From Multifurca ochricompacta (lineage: Eukaryota > Basidiomycota > Agaricomycetes > Russulales > Russulaceae), in contig WTXG01000039.1 in NCBI GenBank assembly GCA_022496185.1, positions 62,001 to 126,000 on the forward strand: a stretch of 64,000 nucleotides of DNA. Reading direction: 5' to 3'. Numbering within the stretch: the first letter of the stretch is position 1; each line of letters opens with the position of its first letter. Positions 57,146 to 64,000 of this stretch are shown here, in pieces. The notes beneath the pieces are model-generated. The model was not told the origin of the DNA and made no database searches. It saw only the letters and a list, made by a program, of their open reading frames with translations. Made by a program: the position numbers and the translations under genes.

Positions 57146-60022
57146 TCATTGAATGGGAACTCTCTTGCTACTTCTCTTTACATCGCTATCTTCTTCTGAA
57201 GTCCGCGGCGGACCAACTCTACGACCTTCATCATCCCCTGACTGATGATCACTTTCTTCTTCCCCGTCATCTGACCCTTCCCTTGCTTCCTCTTCCTCTT
57301 CCTCTTCCTCTTCCTCTTCCTCTTCCTCTTCCTCTTCCTCTTCCTCCTCTTCCTCTTCTTCCTCTTCACTATCCTCATCTTCACTTTCACTTTCGCTAGC
57401 GTAGAATTTTTCCAAATCTGTCCACGCGCCCTTGTTTGGCATGCTTCCAGCGGGCGAAGGCCCACCCGAGCCAGCGGGGGAAAGTACGACGACGGGCGAC
57501 GAGTGACCACCGGTCCCGGTCCAGGTTCCGACTCCCGAGCGTGGAGCGATGTGTCCGATGGCAGTAACCGCAGGCGTCGGAGGTGCGTCATCCTGCGAAT
57601 CGCGAAGGATCGACTCTACGCCCTGCTCGAGCCAGTCCGGCAGGATCCGTTCGTGTGGCGTATCACGCCCGAGGACGAGACCCAGCGTGCCGAGACGCTC
57701 CCGGGTGTCATTGTGAACCGCGTGGGGTTGGGCGCTCTCCTTTCCCTCGAATAAAACGACGCGTACTTGTGCGCGTCGAAGCACGACGCCGCCGATGTCC
57801 TTGACGTCCGCTGCGCCTATGGTTGGCACTACACCAGCGAGCAGCTGCTGCAGCATTCTGCCGCGGTCGCGCACATCATAGTTGCGATCGTAGCGCGCAA
57901 GTGCAAAGACGTAATTCCCCAGCTGTATTAACATGTCGTGCGACGGTGACAGTACGAGGAGTTTCGCAGCGAGCGTTACAGCCTGGAACTTCACGGGCAC
58001 AGTCTGGAAAGGGAAAAGGTTAACGAGGCGTGAACACGGTGGATGGAGAAGTCATGGCGGGGACGATGGCGGCTACGTACTTCATTGCGGAATGACTTGG
58101 CTATCTTGCGGAGAACATCTGGGGCCCAGGGAACTACACCTTCGACCACAGCGTTGGCGAGTCGTCAGCAGCGTACTGACCAACGAGCCAGACGACACAC
58201 GCTCGTGCCTGAGCTTGCCGAATCTCGTCGATATGATACGCAAGGCGCTCAACAATCGTCAGTGGCGCGGATGACGAGCCCACATGGGCGGCACCACTCT
58301 GCATTTGACTCTGGACGAGTGATTTGAGTTCGACGACGGCATTTGCTACGACAGAGTCTGCGAGAACGTTTAGCTCGGGAGGGCTGTCCAAGTGAGGCTG
58401 GGCATGGGAGTGACAACCAACCGTGCGGACTCTTGATGCATACCAACAAGCATTGAGACACTGAGCAGTCGACTCGGGAAGCGTGCGTGCTATATGCCCG
58501 ATCCCTAGGATCGCCCCTGCTACTAGTGCCTCGTCCACGTCATCCGTGTAATCCTAAACAAACCGAAGAGGGAAAGAGTCGAGCGGCCATCATCGGGGGA
58601 AGAAACCAGGACTGACCACAAACTCACGCAAAAGAGCTTGGGAATTGTCAGCGGTGATGAAATTGCGCAAGATATGCGCCTTTGTATGCTTGACTCGTGT
58701 GCTGTCATCAGCTCTAACAATAAAGCGGGTATAATGTGGAGAGAACAAGTGCTACCATCACTTAACGATCATATAAGCTCGGTGTTGCAAGAGAACGTAC
58801 CGAAGAGATATGCGAAATAGAGAGAATGTATGCCAGGACCACTCGTTCAACTTCTGGTGATATTGCGAGAAGTCGGAGGAGCGGATGAACGATCTTGTGA
58901 TGCCGTGACGGTAGAGCCAGATAATAGAATGCGCGAGTTACCGACAAGATAACCTGCGAAAGTCATCGACTGGATTCCAAAGGGATCCCAAAACTCGCTC
59001 GCTCACCGCGGGGTTACGTGACTGGAATAGCGGCTCGGCCGACACCAGGAGAGTTCAAGGTCCCGATCCACCTCTTCTGTCTCCTTACCCAGGCTATCAC
59101 GCGAAGCGGTTGGACGTGGCAGCATTGTCCGAGCGTAGCGAATCAAGAGCTCGAGGAGACTTACTTGGCCCCATTCGTCCACATCAATAAGGACTCGGCA
59201 CAGGCGCCGATAGTGCGGGTGCAGCAGGTCCAAACGCGTAGGGCAGACAGCCTCAAAAGCGATGGCAACGCTACCAACGGATAAGGGTGAGCGGTCTCGC
59301 AGGAGGGTAGATAAGATCTCAATCAGAGACGGAAGTTGAGACTCGTCCAAGCTGTCGCAATTTTGGTGAGCGGTCCCCCTTTGAAAATCCCCGTTCCGCA
59401 GTGAGGGACACACACCTGTGGCACTTTGGTATGGACAACGCTGCTGCCTTTCGTACGTATGGGCTTGTATCTGCAGCGCATTTTTTGATTGCGACGACCA
59501 CCAAGCTGGCGATGGTCGGCACACGAATGCCGGATAAGACGCGCAATGCCATCGCGCGTATAAGTGGTGAACTGTCGGCAAGATCGCGTTGGAACGTGTT
59601 AATGGAGAGCAATGCGAGGTCGGGTTCTGCCTCTGCATATCGCAGTAGATATATGTACACGAGCTTGCGGACCTCCAAGTTTGGTGATGCGACATTCTTG
59701 ACAACTTGCGCGAAATATTCTGAGACATTACGGCCTTTTGAGATCATCTATGGCCATTGACAGGGTGACTCGTGAGGGAAGGGCATGCGAGTAGTGGGAC
59801 ACTCACGGCAATGAGACGTTTCATCGCTTCCAACTTTTCGCGATCGCTCCCAGATTCTAAATGTGCTTTAATATACTTTGCCTTATCCTCACCCGTATCA
59901 TAATAGCCTGCGCCGCTACTCATCAAAGATAAATCTTTTGTGCGCTCGGTCAAGGTCTCTTGTATCCGCATACCCAGGCGGGTAGCGTTTTCGGTCCATG
60001 AATTAAAGTTGATTCCCGACAT
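57146..60022 (-). CDS. APL6: AP-3 adaptor complex beta subunit
   Basis: Large subunit of the AP-3 coat that carries cargo from Golgi or endosome to the vacuole. The start [20 protein letters not shown] is at 60020-60022. The trunk is HEAT-like helices: [60 protein letters not shown] and [20 protein letters not shown], the last being the hallmark of beta adaptins. Next come [20 protein letters not shown] and [20 protein letters not shown]. An intron separates KCHR from [13 protein letters not shown]. The C-terminal hinge (57240-57400) has a run of about thirty Glu flanked by Ser/Asp clusters, as in AP-3 beta hinges. It ends without an ear domain at 57146. A one-base deficit near 58148-58154 interrupts [17 protein letters not shown]. 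Confidence 0.92.
57289..57360. repeat. TTCCTC hexamer array coding poly-Glu
   Basis: About eleven TTCCTC units on the + strand, read on the minus strand as alternating GAG/GAA codons in the AP-3 beta hinge. Confidence 0.9.
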
Positions 60023-60549
60023 CTGTGAACACGCATACACGTTCTGAGAAATTGACAGGCCGTGAGTGGAGGCTGAGCGCTGAAAAGTACTGGTAGTGGT
60101 AGTAAAGTAAAGTTTTAGGGTCAAAGTATTAGGACCACCAGGACCAGGACCAGGACCAGGTGTGTGAGTGAGCCCGGGCCGTACGCAACTGAACAAGACT
60201 TATTTATCATTCATTTATACGCTTGCTGAGACATACTACTGCACCCGTAAACAGGAAGCTGCTAGACTCAGCTGCTAAGCGCGATTCACGGTTCAATGTG
60301 ATCCGGTATGTTCCCGTCTAACCATCACATCGCACGCCTTTGAAAGGGATGGAACATCCATTTGAATGCGCTGGTTCAATTGAACTGTAACCTGCAACCC
60401 ATTTTCGCAAAAACCCACAAAGTTACCTCCATAGAATGATGTCGCGTTGCGTGTACTCAGCGCCGAACAATGACTGGCCGGCCAAATGAGGTGCCCACTT
60501 ATATTTAGCGACGATTTCTCTACGGATTTAATTGAAGGGATACAGCAGC
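60023..60549. other. Interval between AP-3 beta and COX12
   Basis: It carries the AP-3 beta promoter and the COX12 3' UTR. A tandem of GGACCA/GGACCAC units lies at about 60128-60162 near the AP-3 beta leader. No gene was seen. Confidence 0.45.
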
Positions 60550-61110
60550 TCAGGGTTCTAGAGAGGCAGCGAAGGTGCCATTTTCCCTCTGCTCATCCCA
60601 CCTGGAGATCTAGAGGAAGGAAGATAGGTCCGGTCATTTTAGACGATACATCCAACTGAGGAAAAGTCTATAACATACCCATTCATCTGGAATTGTGCTG
60701 GTCAATACAAAAAGGTCCATGGGATGAGATCAGGGGAGGACTCACTGGGGCAAAGAGAGTTGTATGCACGCTTGAATTGTTTGCATGGGGCGAAATCTTC
60801 ACCTTTAGCGCTTATGCATTTGAAGTAATCCGTATAATTTTGAAAACTGGTAACTTTGGATAAGAGCAGGATCATTTTCTTCAAGAGCGAATTGTGGCTT
60901 ACCAGTGTCTTGTCTGATTGGTGTAAGGGAAGCGGGCTAAGAGAGGTCAGAACCATCAGCAACCCCAACCAACTCAAAACATGCTGTAACCATGCACCAT
61001 CGAACCCGGCTGTTTGAAGAACGTATTTGCTATAAAGAAATTCAAGTTCAATTTCTTAAAAAAAGAACTGTACTTATGGCGTACCTCTGAACAGCGTCTG
61101 CGTCGGACAT
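60550..61110 (-). CDS. COX12: Cytochrome c oxidase subunit 6B (Cox12)
   Basis: Intermembrane-space subunit of complex IV with twin CX9C/CX10C motifs. The start MSDADAVQR is at 61108-61110. Following exons give LQTAGFD, then RFPYTNQTRHC, then QNYTDYFKCISAKGEDFAPC and KQFKRAYNSLC. The four motif cysteines are those in TRHC, YFKC, FAPC and NSLC. The next piece is an 8-base micro-exon (60679-60686) that supplies most of PNEW. The final exon reads ISRWDEQRENGTF and ends ASLEP. Each intron is GT-AG and each junction restores a conserved residue, for example FDA-RFP. The identity is secure despite six or so tiny exons, and the protein is about 85 residues as expected. Confidence 0.92.
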
Positions 61111-61226
61111 AGTGATGGGTGTTAAAGGAGGTTCAAGCAAGTCGGACTCAGACTCGGACTCGGAATAATAATTGGTTCATTGATTAGGTAATCAATCTCG
61201 ACCTCGACCTAACGAACGACGACACC
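61111..61226. promoter_or_regulatory. Shared promoter of COX12 and PRP18
   Basis: 116 bases, the shortest divergent promoter in the window. It includes a GGACTCGGACTCAGACTCGGAC-type hexamer run at about 61142-61165. Confidence 0.5.
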
Positions 61227-62662
61227 ATGGACGCGCTCAAAGCTGAAATTGCCTCTAAGCGCAAAGCTCTTAACAATGACTTCACACGTCCTAACAAATA
61301 CATGCGAAGAGGCGACATGGAGCGTCTCAGGGAGGAGGAAGAACGGATAGCGCGCGAGGAGGCAGCCAAAAAAGCTGAGGCAGACGCCGAAAAGGCTGAG
61401 TTGTCCAAGGTGCGTTTCATCATACCTGTTGAACGACACCAAGATATTGAGACGTCGCTGGAGCTTAGAATTCTGAAACCAGTCGTTCCGCATCTCTGGC
61501 ACCCTCATTACCGGGTGCCACGCGTTCGACTCCCTCCCCCGGTCCAGAAGGCACACCTCCCCCTAGTATAGGCGTAGCCTTTAACATCTCCAACGAAGAG
61601 ACGATACGCCGCCTTCGTGCCAAAGGTCAGCCGATTCGGTTATTCGGCGAATCCGATAAGGATCGTCGTTTGCGTCTGCGCGCACTAGAGCTCATCGAGG
61701 AGAAGGGTCATGAGCGCGTAGGAGGGCAAAACGACTTTCGAAAAGCGTTGGAGGATGTCGAGAGTGCGGAGCGACTGATGAGAGACCGTAACGCAAATTC
61801 GACTGCCGATGAAGGAAAGGGAAAGAAGAAAGAGGAATCCACCTCTGGTGAAGGCGAGATAGCGGTGCTCGACCTAGCCCTTATCAAGACGGACCCAGAC
61901 AAGTTGTACCCCATCATTTATTATGCTCTCAAGAGGGTACTGAAGGAATGGGGGGAGAGCCTAGCAGACCGTCCTGGTAAGACCTCATGTCGTTCGTTAA
62001 CCTTTCCCCCTTCTCTCGTTGACGCAAGCCCTACAGAACACGTCAAAAGAACGACCCAGGGAAAGTTGGCCGCTGCGACTCAAGTACAATCTGCACAATA
62101 CCTCAAGCCGCTTTTCAAGTTATTACGATCCCGAGTGCGTTCTGCAGTACCTTGATGATTTTCTTTTCCACCTCGATATTCAAGCGTTGGTAACCTTTTT
62201 AGTCCCTCCCGGATGACATGCTGCCACGTCTGGGAGAGATCGTGCACTACATGCAAAAGCGTCAGTACCAGCGAGCCAACGACGCTTATCTCCGCCTTTC
62301 CATTGGCAACGCGCCTTGGCCTATTGGGGTTACCATGGTTGGGTGGGTACTCCTTTTCTGGCTTGGATCGGGCCTATTGAACTTGGGTGTTGATCCGTAT
62401 CTTTTACACCCCCTCCTTGGGTTCCCGTCCTGTAGTATCCATGAGCGATCGGCGCGCGAAAAAATTTCCTCAGACCAGGTGGCGCACGTGCTGAATGACG
62501 AAGTCAGTCGAAAATACATTCAAAGTTTGAAGCGGTGAGCATGCTGCATGCAACTGGGGTGATCTGACCGTATACTGATCTCCTGTTGTTATTCATTTCA
62601 GACTCCTAACGTTCTCACAAACAAAGTATCCCCCAGATGACGTGTCGCAACTTATGGGGTGA
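61227..62662 (+). CDS. PRP18: Pre-mRNA splicing factor Prp18
   Basis: Second-step splicing factor that binds Slu7 and U5 snRNP. The start is [20 protein letters not shown] at 61227. The N-terminal exon includes [20 protein letters not shown]. After an intron comes the PRP4-like/SFM motif [20 protein letters not shown] and [21 protein letters not shown] Lys-rich linker is followed by [20 protein letters not shown] and DRPE. The helical Prp18 domain is split over small exons: [45 protein letters not shown] and VG, joined to [20 protein letters not shown] and [20 protein letters not shown]. It ends [11 protein letters not shown], the conserved terminus. The intron after VTMVG interrupts the loop that is most conserved in the family. 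Confidence 0.94.
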
Positions 62663-63053
62663 CAATAATGATATGACATTGAGTTGTTCCGTCACCCATC
62701 TTTTTTTTTTTTCCCCTTCGCGATCAGTTTTTCTGAGCGTCTTTCAGTTTGTTCGAGATTCGGTGCGATGCGTTCCGTGTGTTTCTATTTTCTTTCTGTT
62801 TTGTTGTTTTTTTTTTTTTCTAAACACTCGATCAAATCATTTGATTTGATAGAGCTTACTTATGGGGGTATGAAACAAATAAACCTAGAAATCTACCCGG
62901 TTGCTGTTGTCGACCTTGAACCTATCGCGAAGCATCGCTATACCATCGGAGTTGTTTACGTGCAAATGTGCGAGACTCAGCCGCCGCGTGAACTTTTCGT
63001 TTCGCCGCCGTTCAATCGTTCCAAACGTACATACGAGAATTGAACGCTATTGC
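62663..63053. other. Convergent intergenic interval
   Basis: It lies between PRP18 and JJJ1 3' ends. Two long T runs (about 62700-62712 and 62807-62820) may be poly(A)-related. A short open frame in each direction has no content. Confidence 0.5.
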
Positions 63054-64000
63054 CTACCCTTCGTCGTCTTCGTCGTCTTCTTTCCCCTCTTCTTTGACGT
63101 GTTCTCATCATCACGTGAACCTGCCTTTGCCTCTGCATGACCCTCACGATTGATGTGTTCGAACAACTTTGTTCTGCTTTCAAACGCTTCCCCACAGAAG
63201 TTGCACTGTTCGAGATGATGATAAGTTATCGGTTACGAGGTAAGTTAACCAGAAAATAGTGAGTCACACCCCGGGGATATGGAGACGGCAACTCCCCGGC
63301 AGGGCCCAAGAAGGGTACGAATTAAATAGAAATTTGGTAGGGGGGGAGGAGGGGAGGGAAGGAACTCACTGCACTGCCGCTCCTCGCTTCGCTCTCGCGC
63401 GCTTTCTTCGCCACCTCACGCGCCCTGCGCTTCTCCCGCTTTGACAACTCCCCTTTTGTAGAATTCGCCGCACCGGGATCCTCCTCCCCTCGCAGAACAT
63501 CACCGCTCTTTCCGTCTTGGTTGGGTATCCCCAACGTTGGCGTCTCATGGTTCTCTTCAGATAACTCAGGGTCGCCCCCTGTCCGTTGATGAGCGGACGA
63601 ATGCTGCGAAACACGCACCCGTCCTTTCCGGGACGCTTTTTTGGCTGGTGTATGAGTAATGTCTTTTTTTTGCCTTTGCCTACCAGGACGCGACGAGAAA
63701 TCTTCGCTTTCCGTGGTATCTTCTTCTTTGGGTATGGGTGTTGGAGTCTCCCGATCAGGGGGTGCCTTCAGACCTTTTTCATCCACATGGCCATCAACCA
63801 TTACATCGGCGCCCGCTGTATCTTGGTCATCGACTTCCTCAGCGAATTCGTCGTCGTCATTCTGGCCGAGCTCCAACTCTAGCTCCTCATTTTGCATCTC
63901 CCGTTTCAACTCCTCCACAGCCCGAAGATGCCTCTTGCTCCTCTCGTGGCTATTCCAAGCGGCCTCACTTCTGAACCCCTTGTTGCAAACAATGCATTCC
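63054..64000 (-). CDS. JJJ1: JJJ1/DNAJC21-type ribosome-biogenesis J protein, 3' part only
   Basis: C-terminal part of a cytosolic Hsp70 co-chaperone that helps recycle pre-60S factors. The 5' end, including the J domain, lies beyond the right edge. Visible from the edge: the first C2H2 finger CIVCNKGFRSEAAWNSHERS-KRH, then VEELKREMQNEELELELGQN, a long acidic/Ser-rich stretch and the Lys/Arg-rich KREKRRAREVAKKARESEAR. After an intron (about 63210-63370) the second finger CNFCGEAFESRTKLFEHINR-EGH follows, and a basic tail ends near 63054. Two such fingers with this spacing and the acidic linker are the mark of JJJ1. The stop is at 63054-63056. Confidence 0.86.

Noticed and set aside
1..64000. 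Transposon, tRNA, rRNA or secondary-metabolite cluster
   Set aside because: No transposase, reverse transcriptase, terminal repeat pair or synthase gene was seen. A tRNA could be missed by eye, so a tRNAscan-SE run would be decisive.

Overview
The window is nuclear DNA of a filamentous fungus, most likely a basidiomycete of the Agaricomycetes type. The evidence is densely packed protein genes on both strands, nearly all broken by many short (about 45-90 base) GT-AG introns, together with fungal gene families: homoaconitase, a fused dethiobiotin synthetase/DAPA aminotransferase, a Zn2Cys6 regulator, CWH43, LSB-type SH3 and SWI1. There is no operon structure, CRISPR array, insertion sequence or phage-like region. 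I recognised no tRNA or rRNA gene by eye. The species cannot be named from the sequence alone.

Layout. 0-10 kb: a trimethyllysine dioxygenase (+) converges on homoaconitase LYS4 (-), followed by an uncharacterised Gln/Asn-rich gene (-) and SDE2 (-). 10-20 kb: Sec61 beta (+), the bifunctional biotin gene (-), a Nudix CoA-diphosphatase-like gene (-), a coiled-coil/polyproline protein with a WH2-like motif (-), and a tetraspan membrane protein (-). 20-35 kb: pICln (+), a very large FG nucleoporin of the Nup159/Nup214 type (-), an SH3 protein (+), an inositol polyphosphate 5-phosphatase (+), ribosomal protein S20 (-) and the splicing factor CCDC130/Saf4 (+). 35-46 kb: a SWI1-type ARID protein (-), a J-domain protein (+), and TMEM41/VTT-domain protein (-), separated by the two largest non-coding gaps (about 1.8 and 2.0 kb). 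46-64 kb: Zn2Cys6 regulator (+), CobW/COG0523 GTPase (-), CWH43 (+), AP-3 beta (-), COX12/COX6B (-), PRP18 (+) and the 3' part of JJJ1/DNAJC21 (-), which runs off the right edge.

The genes are mostly housekeeping, and neighbours do not form a pathway. Many are divergent pairs sharing a short intergenic promoter (116-430 bases). Three genes serve pre-mRNA splicing (SDE2, CCDC130/Saf4, PRP18), with pICln acting in snRNP assembly. This looks like chance clustering.

The most important caution is that at least sixteen positions in seven conserved genes need one extra base to keep frame, often at a run of identical bases. All shift in the same direction. This looks like homopolymer under-calling in the assembly rather than gene decay, and it splits several real genes into short open frames. 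The most distinctive biology seen is an 8-base micro-exon in COX12, conserved motifs assembled across splice junctions (GCxCC in the CobW protein, HPD in the J protein), a roughly 300-residue insertion inside the catalytic domain of the 5-phosphatase, and two multi-exon genes I could not assign.
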